Origin: Acinetobacter sp. NIPH 2699
GTDB lineage: Bacteria; Pseudomonadota; Gammaproteobacteria; Pseudomonadales; Moraxellaceae
Assembly: GCF_022549355.1 (NCBI RefSeq)
Contig: NZ_JAKZGL010000004.1
Span: forward strand, 237,394 to 301,393
Length of the DNA: 64,000 nucleotides
Direction: 5' to 3'
The notes below the pieces were generated by a model. That model searched no databases. It was not told the DNA's origin and saw nothing but the letters and a program-made list of their open reading frames with translations. Made by a program: the position numbers and the translations under genes. This document shows, piece after piece, positions 55,554 through 64,000 of the stretch; the first letter of the stretch is position 1, and each line of letters starts with the position of its first letter.

Positions 55554-55628
55554 TCCAGCTTTATTAAAAATTGTAATGTCACTTAGTTCAGGTGTGCTTG
55601 CAAACGTCATCGTAAGCTTTATTTTTTA

Positions 55629-55946
55629 TCAAATGGTCCAACCAAAGACTTTCAGGTTTACTTTACCGTTCAGCAAATGAATGCCCTCCTCCTCCAGCAA
55701 ATTTTGCTGAATATTTTCACCTTGATCATTCATCCGTGTCACACTGATTCTCCCTTGTCCATTAATTACTCGATGCCAAGGAATCTTGCTTTCTTTGTCT
55801 AAATGCTTCAATACATAACCTACTAACCGGGCATGTTTAGGCAGACCAGCTAATCTTGCAATTTGCCCATAACTTGCCACTTTGCCATAGGGGATCAAGG
55901 CAATAACTTCTAAAATCTGCCGATGTAGCTCCTTAGTATCTTTCAT
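55629..55946 (-). CDS. Alkyltransferase-like (ATL) DNA-binding protein, MGMT family
   Basis: The 105-residue protein matches the DNA-binding domain of O6-alkylguanine-DNA alkyltransferase. It has IPYGKVASYGQIARLAGLPKHARLVGYVLK with the helix-turn-helix and the Arg finger, followed by IPWHRVINGQGRIS. The catalytic PCHR of true alkyltransferases is PWHR here, so it should bind O6-alkylguanine without removing the alkyl group. ATL proteins flag lesions for nucleotide excision repair. This resembles Escherichia coli YbaZ and yeast Atl1 in size and motif. Confidence 0.92.
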   Translation of the reverse strand: MKDTKELHRQILEVIALIPYGKVASYGQIARLAGLPKHARLVGYVLKHLDKESKIPWHRVINGQGRISVTRMNDQGENIQQNLLEEEGIHLLNGKVNLKVFGWTI

Positions 55947-56031
55947 AATCTTCCCTTAAAAAATCTGTTAGCATATTGAATCTCAGAATAAAACTTCTAA
56001 AGAACAATTAAAATTCTTACGAATAGAGAGA

Positions 56032-56769
56032 ATGAAGATGCGATCAAAACTAATATTTCTTACAGCATTGAGTTTGGCTTTCACAACCTCATGTAGCACT
56101 CAAAAAAAACCACCTGTAAAAATCACACCTTATAAATATAAAATTGACTCCCCTAATGATCTACCTGTCGTCTATGTAAGCTTTATTTTCACACTCAATC
56201 ATCCTCAAGCAAAAGTATTTGATACTCCCTTGCAAATGTACAAAGAGTTAGAAATTTTAAATCGTTATTTCGTTGATGAAAAAAATCAGAAAATTTTTAA
56301 ATTTAAAATTAATCATTATTATTCATATCATGAATTTAGTAAAAGAAAATGTGATTTAGCAAATCATTTAAATCAACCTTTACCAATCATCACACAAAAC
56401 ATACCTGATGCAGTTAAACGTTGTTTTCCCCAACGTAAAAGTAAGGAGGTACTTTTTATTATCTATGACTCGTATAGTAAAAAACTAAAATATAGTGATA
56501 TCACGAGTTGGGGTTTCAGAAATCACGGACAGCCATTTATTCTCATAGACTGGGAAAGACTTAACCATCAAACTCAGGCAGCGAGTATTCATGAAATGGG
56601 ACATGCTTTTGGATTAGGGCATGTATGTGCGCCCAACGCGAAGAAAAAAACACCAACGAATATTATGACCAGCTATGATTGTAGATTAGGAAGTGGTGGG
56701 TTACGCAATCTTGGCTTTACAACTGAACAATTGAATATAATACTAGAGAATTATTCAAGATATCCTTAA
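56032..56769 (+). CDS. Metzincin-like zinc metalloprotease, lipoprotein
   Basis: The 245-residue protein has a lipoprotein signal (FTTSC, Cys21). The zinc motif H187-E-M-G-H191-x2-G-x2-H197 is present, with a Met-turn NIMTSY at 210-215. Together these are the metzincin signature, with E188 as base. The upstream region has no known domain. The stop codon overlaps the stop of the convergent CapA-like gene, so the two genes share their last bases. Substrate unknown; an outer-membrane or periplasmic location is expected from the anchor. Confidence 0.82.
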   Translation: MKMRSKLIFLTALSLAFTTSCSTQKKPPVKITPYKYKIDSPNDLPVVYVSFIFTLNHPQAKVFDTPLQMYKELEILNRYFVDEKNQKIFKFKINHYYSYHEFSKRKCDLANHLNQPLPIITQNIPDAVKRCFPQRKSKEVLFIIYDSYSKKLKYSDITSWGFRNHGQPFILIDWERLNHQTQAASIHEMGHAFGLGHVCAPNAKKKTPTNIMTSYDCRLGSGGLRNLGFTTEQLNIILENYSRYP

Positions 56770-58472
56770 AATTTTAACTCAACAAATAATCCAAAATCAT
56801 TTCTTTTATATTGGAAGTCATCTTCCATTAATGAAGCTGTTAAATATGAACTTGCTTGCTCAAACTGATGTTCATCGACAGGATATGGCTGCCAAAAAGT
56901 TTTAAGATTATTTGTAAAAATTGGATAGAGTTGAATAATCTCTTCACTCACATTAATTCTTACAATGACACCAAATGACAAAGCCTGATATTTATCATAC
57001 TCTCCATTACTATTAAATACGCCATTCCCAATTCCAAAAACAACAGGTTTATTATTAAAATATTTAATTGATTGAATCGTATGTGCACCGTGCCCTATAA
57101 TGAGATCAACACCGATCTGAGTAAGTAAATTTGCCAAAACCTCTTGTTCAGGATGAGTTGGTTTAAAGTCTACTCCCCAATGACAGATCAAAATAACTTT
57201 ATGGCTTGGATGATTTTTTTTATAGTGAGTAATTTGTTCAAATAAAATTGCATTTAAACAAGAAACACCCGCACTACCTCCTAATGCATATGAATTATAA
57301 TCCTGATATGCAACATCTCGATGCCAATAACCATTAAAAATTGCAATTATTTTATTATTAGTTTGAATTTCAATAAATTTATGAGCTTGTTGTTGATCTA
57401 ATCCTGCACCAATAAAATTAATACGTGCATCTTCAAAAGATTGTAAAGTATATTTTAAGCTTTCTGCACCATAATCTTTTAAATGGTTATTCCCCAAACA
57501 AACAGTATTTATATGGATGCGATGAAACTCTTGAAGTGTTTTATTTACATTAGCACCCAAAATAAAAGCTTTTTTCCCTTCCAATGGAGACGTCTTTTCC
57601 AAATTAAAAACAGCTTCAAAATTAGCAATATTCACATCTTCTTGGTTAAAAAAGTTTTTTATTTTCTCAAATGAATATTGATATCCATAACGCTGTAAAG
57701 CATCATCTACTCCCTTATTTTTACGAATCTCTGTATAATATTCTCCAAAATAAGTATCACCAATGATATTAAGCCAATCGCTCTTTGCTTGAATTGACTC
57801 TGTAGGAATTTGACCTGCTGTAAAGTAGTGATAATATGGTACTAAGTGATCTATACGATGGATTTTGTCTAATAAATAAAACACACCAATACTTCTATTT
57901 TCTGCACGATATGAGAAATATATTGGTTTATTCAAATAATCTAAAACCAGAATAGCATCCAGTTGAGAACATGTGAATAAAGAGCTAGTCGGTACTAAAT
58001 TATGCCCTTGAATGACTAAATTCTTTTTAAAGACTTGCTTAACTAACTCATTTGGCATACTAAAAATCGCTTCAGCTAACCTATATAGGTCTCTAATACT
58101 CTGCATAGTTGAATCAATTTTTAATTCTTGCAATTTTTCTTTAATCGCATATTGAGCCTGACCTGAACTGCCAAATAATTGAGACAAAAGCTTTAAACTT
58201 AGCTCAGATGATTGTACGAAAGCCAGATACTGTAATAATTCCAAAACTGAATAAGATTGTTTTTCATTGGGGTTGAATAGATTGTCTTGGGCACTCCCCT
58301 CAAGTACGATCTCTTGCTGTAGTTGCAATGGGTTTGTATTCACCATTTCTAAAGCGAGAAGTAACATGACCCAATTTGAGCAATCTACAGCAATTTTTGT
58401 TTGCCAAATGGGATGCTGAAAGTCCTCTATTCCTATATGAGTTATAATTTTAATTTCTTGAGATACATCCAT
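56766..58472 (-). CDS. CapA-family protein with N-terminal degenerate serine-hydrolase-like domain
   Basis: The 568-residue protein has two parts. Residues 235-510 match the CapA/PGA_cap family (poly-gamma-glutamate synthesis and anchoring), a metallophosphatase-like fold: GDTYFGE (238), IANFEAVF (282), LGNNHLKDYG (326), CHWGVDF (430), GHGAHTIQ (460) and GIGNGVFN (480). Residues 20-185 look like a class A beta-lactamase/PBP-type helical region, but the SxxK site is CSNW (31-34), so it would be inactive. This part is inferred. No signal peptide or membrane segment is seen, unusual for CapA. It is 19 nt after the 554-residue gene on the same strand, suggesting joint function. Confidence 0.8.
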   Translation of the reverse strand: MDVSQEIKIITHIGIEDFQHPIWQTKIAVDCSNWVMLLLALEMVNTNPLQLQQEIVLEGSAQDNLFNPNEKQSYSVLELLQYLAFVQSSELSLKLLSQLFGSSGQAQYAIKEKLQELKIDSTMQSIRDLYRLAEAIFSMPNELVKQVFKKNLVIQGHNLVPTSSLFTCSQLDAILVLDYLNKPIYFSYRAENRSIGVFYLLDKIHRIDHLVPYYHYFTAGQIPTESIQAKSDWLNIIGDTYFGEYYTEIRKNKGVDDALQRYGYQYSFEKIKNFFNQEDVNIANFEAVFNLEKTSPLEGKKAFILGANVNKTLQEFHRIHINTVCLGNNHLKDYGAESLKYTLQSFEDARINFIGAGLDQQQAHKFIEIQTNNKIIAIFNGYWHRDVAYQDYNSYALGGSAGVSCLNAILFEQITHYKKNHPSHKVILICHWGVDFKPTHPEQEVLANLLTQIGVDLIIGHGAHTIQSIKYFNNKPVVFGIGNGVFNSNGEYDKYQALSFGVIVRINVSEEIIQLYPIFTNNLKTFWQPYPVDEHQFEQASSYLTASLMEDDFQYKRNDFGLFVELKF

Positions 58473-58491
58473 TTATTTAAATCCTAATCTC

Positions 58492-60156
58492 TTAACATTC
58501 AAAGTGCTGAACATAAGAAATATATCCAGAAAGATTATGTTCTTGATCATCAATACGAACCCTAAAACGATCATGACGTACATAAAAAGCATGTAAAATT
58601 TTGTCTGGACGAGCCATATACATAGCGACTTCTGGATAAAAAAAGCCTGTCCGTTGAAACTCTGTCCGAAATTCTATTAGCTTTTTTAATTCTTCAAAAT
58701 GTGATTTGTTAAAAAGTTCTTCCAATTCTAATGTTCTCATCCTGTCTATCATTTGATAAGCCGCCATCATCATTTCTAACAAAGTGGCATAACTCGTCTT
58801 GCGATTACGGATGAAAATCATATGTCTTAGATAATTTTTCATTCCAAACAAGAAATATTTTTCTTCTGGGCAAATCTTGGTAAGTTCATTTGTGCAATAA
58901 CTTAACCAATGATCATGATAACGCTCATATCTTTCAGCAATAAAATGATCAAACATTAATTTCACTGTTTCTAGTAGTTTTTGTTCAGGTTGTAGTTGAT
59001 ATAAACGTAATAATGCCAGAGCTGCCTCACCATCATAATATACGATCCGAAATTTATTTTTTAACGCTAAACTTGGGTAATGCAGTACATGTGTGGTTGC
59101 ACCAGATTCACTCACCATAGATAAAATTCCATTGGCTAAGTACTTGGCATAGTGGATATAACTATTATCACCTGTAAGCTCTTGATATTTAGTTAACATG
59201 AGAATCGCAGCTGCGTTTGCACCTAACTTAATTTCATCTAATTTATTTAACTCACTACCGTCCAACATATAAGCAAGTTGCGCATTTATCTCAATATAAA
59301 AGTTTGTTAAAGCGTATTGTATTGCTAACTTAATTTTTTTTAAGCGACTTTCTTTTTTTTCTATCATTAGTGTTTCAATGAGAGCATATACGGTTGTGCA
59401 ATGCCGAATCGTATTGTAACTACGAATTGGTCGATCATAAGCAGGAAAACTTCCATAAATAAATTTTCCATCCTCCAAAATTTGTGAATCTATAAAATCA
59501 GCATTTTGCTTAATCATCATTTTAAGATGTTGTTTTTTAGGCTCAGCTAAATATCGAACTCCGTTTTCTGTAAATTGACTTTGTAATTGCTTGAGTTGAC
59601 CATTTTCATAGAACACAGCATAAGTATCAAATGTCCAAACATCTTGAAGTTCATTTATCTTTACTGGTTCTTTTTGTTCGTTATATTTACGCAATATAGT
59701 GGTATTTAAGTTTTTTTCATCAAAAAAATTAGGTTTGTCGTAACTTAAACCACGAATAATGGCTCGACCATAAAGTTCTTGTTCTAGGAAACAAATTTCG
59801 AAATTTTCATCAAAACTAATTCCTTTTCTATAGTGATTATTATGAAATTGATTCCTTACAATCTCTTCAATATTTTTCCAACTTTCTTTTTGAATATTAA
59901 AAGCAAAATCAAATTTTAAAAATGTACATAACGATTGATCCTCTTCATATTGTTGTTCAAGAAAATGGAAAAGTTCCTGCCGAACTGTAGAAAAGTCTGC
60001 ATTTACCGAGTTCCAAACTTGACAGCGCTGGGTTCTCTCTCCGTAAGAATAAAAAATTACAGTTTTATCAACTCCACTATGGTGTCGTGCTTTCTCTAGG
60101 AAGTCATTCAATTGACTTTTTAATTGTTTAAAGTCCGAATTCAAAGTAAGTTTCAT
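58492..60156 (-). CDS. Unrecognised protein with a helical (alpha/alpha-toroid-like) C-terminal region
   Basis: The 554-residue protein has no signal peptide or membrane helix. Residues 1-190 are mixed alpha/beta with no motif I can name. Residues about 215-530 are a series of helix pairs, with SYNTIRHCTTVYALIETL near 250, KLGANAAAILMLTKYQELTG near 305, and YYDGEAALALLRLYQL near 365. That spacing is like six-hairpin toroids of glycosidases, epimerases and lanthionine cyclases. It is paired with the CapA-like gene 19 nt downstream. A role in making or modifying a surface polymer is a guess from that neighbour. Confidence 0.75.
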   Translation of the reverse strand: MKLTLNSDFKQLKSQLNDFLEKARHHSGVDKTVIFYSYGERTQRCQVWNSVNADFSTVRQELFHFLEQQYEEDQSLCTFLKFDFAFNIQKESWKNIEEIVRNQFHNNHYRKGISFDENFEICFLEQELYGRAIIRGLSYDKPNFFDEKNLNTTILRKYNEQKEPVKINELQDVWTFDTYAVFYENGQLKQLQSQFTENGVRYLAEPKKQHLKMMIKQNADFIDSQILEDGKFIYGSFPAYDRPIRSYNTIRHCTTVYALIETLMIEKKESRLKKIKLAIQYALTNFYIEINAQLAYMLDGSELNKLDEIKLGANAAAILMLTKYQELTGDNSYIHYAKYLANGILSMVSESGATTHVLHYPSLALKNKFRIVYYDGEAALALLRLYQLQPEQKLLETVKLMFDHFIAERYERYHDHWLSYCTNELTKICPEEKYFLFGMKNYLRHMIFIRNRKTSYATLLEMMMAAYQMIDRMRTLELEELFNKSHFEELKKLIEFRTEFQRTGFFYPEVAMYMARPDKILHAFYVRHDRFRVRIDDQEHNLSGYISYVQHFEC

Positions 60157-60225
60157 ATACTAAGTTTCTATAATTTATAAATATTTTAAACAAGATAACA
60201 TATATTTTTATCAGTTCAACATAAC

Positions 60226-60257
60226 AAAAAAAGAGAACCCGAAGGTTCTCTTTTTTT
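60226..60257 (-). terminator. Intrinsic terminator of the adhesin gene
   Basis: On the minus strand AAAAAAAGAGAACC and GGTTCTCTTTTTTT form a 14-bp stem around TTCG, followed by the T run. It lies just past the adhesin stop and separates it from the 58492-60156 gene. Confidence 0.9.
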
Positions 60258-60268
60258 AAGCGTAATGA

Positions 60269-63200
60269 TTAGTAAATAATTTGACCATTGTTAAGCAAGT
60301 CTTGCAACGTAACCTCGCTTGTGATGTTAGTTAATTGCAATAATGGGGTTTCGGTATAAGTACCTTCAAGAAGTAATCCACCATCACGGTCAACACTAAC
60401 GGTAACAGTCTGTGATCCAGCGTCATAGCTAATGTCAACATATTGACCGATGGTAAGCGCATTTTGAGAACCATCTAATAAGTTAGTTAAATCAATCTTA
60501 TCAGCTTGTCCGTCAGTTGCTGTATCACCTAAATGGAAATCAGTCCAAGTATCGACTCCTCCACCCGATGTGTTACCACCCGTCGCATCCGCTATATTCA
60601 AAATACTATAAATCAATGTGTCTGAACCATTTCCAAGCGTAAAGGTATCATTCGCAGATGTACTCAATACTGTTTGATTTAATTCAGCTGTTACATCAAT
60701 CGTAAGTGATGAAATAGACTCGGTTCCATCTAGACCAACTAACTTATAATCAATTACATCAATCGCAGGAGTTACAGTCGCATCATTGGCTTGGTAGTAG
60801 TAACTACCATCCGTATACATGACTAACTGCCCTTCACCAGTATCAATCAATTGACCTGCTGCAATCTCGTAAAGACCAGTAACAGGATTCAATACAAACA
60901 GCTGAGAACCTTCGAATACATCAGCTACACCGCCAGACACATCACCATTCAAAATATTTCCTTGAATCCAATCTGATTGGCCATCGGCTATATATTGATT
61001 GAGGTATACAAAGTCTTGGGCTACCGAAACTGTAGAAGCATAGTTTGTTACTGAAGCCCCGCTTGTTGATACTTGTAGTGTATATGTACCTTCAGGAACA
61101 TCAGCAAATACTACTTGTGCAGTGGTACCTCCAAGTAAATCGAGCAATGCAGTTTCAGTAGCTGTTGCGACAGTTACACCCAGCGAATTAACTAATGTAA
61201 ACGTATAACTAGGGAATAAACCTGCTATTGACGCTCCCATTTCGGCAGTAATCGTCAGATCAGATGCTGTACCAGCTGCAACAGTAATCGCTCCAGAAGA
61301 ACTACCAGATTTAATTGGATTCAATATGGATGAAGTAGTAGAGAAACTGAAGACATCTGTATCAGCAATACTACCTGTTTCATTCACCATACTGACAGTT
61401 GCATCATTCGCATCAGGATTTGCCACTGGTGCAGGTATTACAGCATCCAGCGATGGATCTGCTGTATCCCAAGTAATATCAACATCAGGTGAACCAATTT
61501 GTATATGCAATGTGGCTGTGTCTGTTCTGCCAGTAATTGGATCAGTCACGGTATATACAAAGCTATCTACTTTACCGATATTCGCAGTATCTGCTGTCGC
61601 CTGATAGCTATAACTTCCATCAGCATTTAATGTCAGAGCACCATAAACACCGCTGATAATCGTTGGGGTACCAACCACTACTGGAGAGGTATTGCCATTT
61701 TCTGCTTCAACAAAAGTCACAACAGAGTCACTAGTAATGTAGTCAGGCGTAAACCCTGTGCCATAAACTGCTGAATCATCATCAGTAAGCACATTACCAT
61801 TTACAGCATTAGCAACTAACGTTGGAGGTTGAGTAATATCACCGTGATTCAATGTAATATCAGCAGTAACACTACCTAAAGCTGTAAGCAGTGTGTCACT
61901 TTCCATAAATAGTTCGTAGGTACCAGCACCAAGATTATCAATTTGGAATTCAACAGTAGAACCGAAGATTCCAAGTAGATCGATCAGACCAGTATCACTA
62001 TTGTCAGCAATTACAGTTCGAGAACCATCTGGATTAACTCGAGTTAATACAACATTCAAACCATCAATTACTGTTACAAGTGAACCAAAGTCAACTGAGA
62101 TTAAAGCATCTGTGAGATTACCTGGATCAACAGTAAATGTTGCTGTACCTTCGTTTGCACCAATAACTACACCACCAACACCTAGTAACCAACTATAGCT
62201 AATTGCATTATCCAATACTTCTTGAGTAACTGGATAAACCATATCGATAGATGCTGACTCAACATTATCCATAGCATCGACAGGAAGTGGACTATTAATA
62301 ACAGCAGGTTGAGATGGATCTAGATCATTCCATGTCATATCAACACTGTCACTATCCAGATGTACATAAAGTATCGCATCTGAAGAATTTCCCGTTACAG
62401 GATCAAGTAACGTGTAAGTAAACTGATCCACTTGACCTAGATTTAATCCATCTGCGGTCGGTGTATAAGTATAATTACCATCTTGATCTATAACTAGATT
62501 TCCATAAGTACCAATAATGGTTGTTCCTGCTGGATCGATAGCAACTCCATCAACCATCGATATAATGGCATTATTGCTTGCTGCATCAACTTCACCAGTT
62601 ATGCCAGAATCATTAATTACATTGCCTGATACTGGCGCAACTGAATAACCGTCAATAATGAATGGGTTATATACATCCATTGTTCCAGTTAAAGTACCAC
62701 CCAAACCTACACCTAACAAACCGTCATAACCAATGAATGCTCTATATTGACCAGCATCTAGCCCTTCGAGTACAGCTGTTGGTGTACCACCGATTAGAGA
62801 TAAACTAATCAATGAAGCTTCAGGATTGTCACCGCCTACTGATACCCATTGCCCAGTCGTTGCATCAAATTTTTGAACAACAATCGCATAATCACTTAAT
62901 AGATCAACTGTCAATAATGCATCAAAGGTGAATGTTGCTGTACCTTCGCGATTCTCATCTACTGTAAAAGCAACTGCATCTGTACCAAGTAATTGAAGAT
63001 CTAAACCAGCCAATGAGATTGCCGCAAGATAGCTTGCACTTCCTAGAGCAACATCGTCAGCAACAAGCAATGGTTCTGGATTAATCTCAGCAACAGCAAG
63101 ATTATCAACGGCTTTCACTGAACTTAATTCAATCGTTAGTGTCGCTTCTGCCGCATCTCCCGTAACTGGATCAAATAATGTATAGACAAATACATCAGTT

Positions 63201-64000
63201 TGACCGACACCAGCAGCATCTAAATTAGGCGTATATGTATACGTACCATCAGGATCAATCACCAAAGTACCGTAAGTACCATTAATTACTGTATCAGCAC
63301 CAGTTACTGGTTGACCATTTACAGCAGTTAAAACAGTTGTCGGCGTTACAATATCAGTCTCACCACTGGTATTAATATCTGTGATGACATTACCATCGGC
63401 ATTTTCAGTATAATAACCACCGATTTGAGTTGTATCATAGACATCCATAGTTCCAGTTAAGGTACCAAGTAAACCAATACCAGCAAGACCATTATAGGTC
63501 ATGAATGCGCGGTATTGACCTTCTTCTAGCCCTTCGATTACAACACCTGGTGTTGAACCTAATAAGGTCAAGTCTAGAATATCAGCTTCACCACCACCAT
63601 AAATTGAAGTCCATTGGCCTGTTGCTGTATCAAATTTCTGTACCACTAATGAGTAATCTGATAATGCATCAACACCAATTAGAGCGCTATAAGTAAATGT
63701 TGCTGTACCTTCTTGATCTGCAGCTACGTTGAAATCAATCGATTCCGAACCTAACTGTAAATCCAGTCCAGCAAGTGAAATTAGCGCTAAGTAAGTTTCA
63801 CTGCCCAACACGGCATCATCTTGCACTAGTAATGGTTGCGGAGCCAGTACAGCAGTATCTGTATTATCAAATGCTGTTATTGAGCTTGTACTAAGTATAG
63901 TTAAAGTCACATCTGCATCCGCAACATCAACGTTACCTTCGCTATCCACTGCTTCTGCATGGATCACGATTTCACCTGTGATTGGATCTGCTGTACTTGC
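60269..64000 (-). CDS. Large BapA-like adhesin, C-terminal part (5' end beyond window)
   Basis: The frame is open to the right edge; an internal GTG at 63967 is not a real start. At least 1243 codons are visible. The final 130 residues form a type I secretion C-terminal target domain (DTFTLGNGSDTLIYSI, then DTWTDFHLGD and ADKIDLTNLLDG, VC_A0849 subclass). Upstream are about four tandem units of 250-285 residues. Each ends in a VCBS-like segment (GTYGTLVIDPDGTYTYTP then DVFVYTLFDPVTG). Such proteins are exported by a type I system and act in surface attachment and biofilm. The exporter is not in view. Confidence 0.9.
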   Translation of the reverse strand, partial: ASTADPITGEIVIHAEAVDSEGNVDVADADVTLTILSTSSITAFDNTDTAVLAPQPLLVQDDAVLGSETYLALISLAGLDLQLGSESIDFNVAADQEGTATFTYSALIGVDALSDYSLVVQKFDTATGQWTSIYGGGEADILDLTLLGSTPGVVIEGLEEGQYRAFMTYNGLAGIGLLGTLTGTMDVYDTTQIGGYYTENADGNVITDINTSGETDIVTPTTVLTAVNGQPVTGADTVINGTYGTLVIDPDGTYTYTPNLDAAGVGQTDVFVYTLFDPVTGDAAEATLTIELSSVKAVDNLAVAEINPEPLLVADDVALGSASYLAAISLAGLDLQLLGTDAVAFTVDENREGTATFTFDALLTVDLLSDYAIVVQKFDATTGQWVSVGGDNPEASLISLSLIGGTPTAVLEGLDAGQYRAFIGYDGLLGVGLGGTLTGTMDVYNPFIIDGYSVAPVSGNVINDSGITGEVDAASNNAIISMVDGVAIDPAGTTIIGTYGNLVIDQDGNYTYTPTADGLNLGQVDQFTYTLLDPVTGNSSDAILYVHLDSDSVDMTWNDLDPSQPAVINSPLPVDAMDNVESASIDMVYPVTQEVLDNAISYSWLLGVGGVVIGANEGTATFTVDPGNLTDALISVDFGSLVTVIDGLNVVLTRVNPDGSRTVIADNSDTGLIDLLGIFGSTVEFQIDNLGAGTYELFMESDTLLTALGSVTADITLNHGDITQPPTLVANAVNGNVLTDDDSAVYGTGFTPDYITSDSVVTFVEAENGNTSPVVVGTPTIISGVYGALTLNADGSYSYQATADTANIGKVDSFVYTVTDPITGRTDTATLHIQIGSPDVDITWDTADPSLDAVIPAPVANPDANDATVSMVNETGSIADTDVFSFSTTSSILNPIKSGSSSGAITVAAGTASDLTITAEMGASIAGLFPSYTFTLVNSLGVTVATATETALLDLLGGTTAQVVFADVPEGTYTLQVSTSGASVTNYASTVSVAQDFVYLNQYIADGQSDWIQGNILNGDVSGGVADVFEGSQLFVLNPVTGLYEIAAGQLIDTGEGQLVMYTDGSYYYQANDATVTPAIDVIDYKLVGLDGTESISSLTIDVTAELNQTVLSTSANDTFTLGNGSDTLIYSILNIADATGGNTSGGGVDTWTDFHLGDTATDGQADKIDLTNLLDGSQNALTIGQYVDISYDAGSQTVTVSVDRDGGLLLEGTYTETPLLQLTNITSEVTLQDLLNNGQIIY

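Noticed and set aside
60269..63967. Complete adhesin gene beginning at GTG 63967
   Set aside because: The frame stays open to the window edge in the middle of a repeat domain and there is no signal or RBS at that GTG, so the gene is partial.
1..64000. CRISPR array
   Set aside because: No regularly spaced short direct repeats were seen on reading the window.

Overview
The window is chromosomal DNA of low GC content and is best explained as an Acinetobacter species. The strongest reason is the type VI secretion (T6SS) locus in the first 15.8 kb. It has the Acinetobacter arrangement of two divergent gene blocks: an AsaA-like periplasmic gene ahead of tssB-tssC-hcp-tssE-tssF-tssG on the minus strand, and tssH/clpV-tssA-tssK-tssL ending in a TagX-type peptidoglycan peptidase on the plus strand. 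The carAB-greA order, the AT-rich codon use and the BapA-like adhesin fit the genus. I cannot name the species.

Layout. 1-15.8 kb: T6SS sheath, tube, baseplate, recycling ATPase and part of the membrane complex (tssM, vgrG and effectors are not in view). 15.8-19.8 kb: an aspartate-use module of aspA, a divergent LysR regulator and a dicarboxylate/amino-acid symporter. An identical-pattern LysR box stands upstream of both aspA/lysR and the symporter gene. 20.3-28.7 kb: housekeeping and envelope genes (tRNA-Ser, greB, two lytic transglycosylases, an SCP2 protein, ttcA, htpX, a DUF4112 protein, mgtE). 28.9-44.0 kb: transport, envelope and metabolic genes (an RND pump without an adjacent adaptor, a phosphoethanolamine transferase, a GlpQ lipoprotein, pnuC, an EamA exporter behind a probable attenuator leader, a CocE-like hydrolase, a serine dehydratase-like enzyme, a VWA lipoprotein, a SIMPL protein, folP). 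44.1-55.9 kb: conserved core genes (ftsH, rlmE, yhbY, carA, carB, greA), a coiled-coil repeat protein, an acetyltransferase, a universal stress protein and an alkyltransferase-like DNA-binding protein. 56.0-64 kb: accessory surface genes, namely a metzincin-like lipoprotein, a CapA-family protein with an extra N-terminal domain, an unrecognised 554-residue partner, and the C-terminal part of a very large type I-secreted adhesin that runs off the right edge.

The less ordinary signals are mostly small. They are the shared LysR boxes, a MITE-like element with a remnant copy of its end inside the T6SS operon, a long hairpin directly after hcp, a compact palindromic cluster of DnaA-box-like sites, an attenuator-like leader before the EamA gene, a terminator and three-codon leader before carA, and a 39-bp near-palindrome at the yhbY promoter. 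The best candidate for an undescribed system is the CapA-fusion plus alpha-helical partner pair next to the adhesin. No CRISPR array, prophage, transposase gene or integron was seen.
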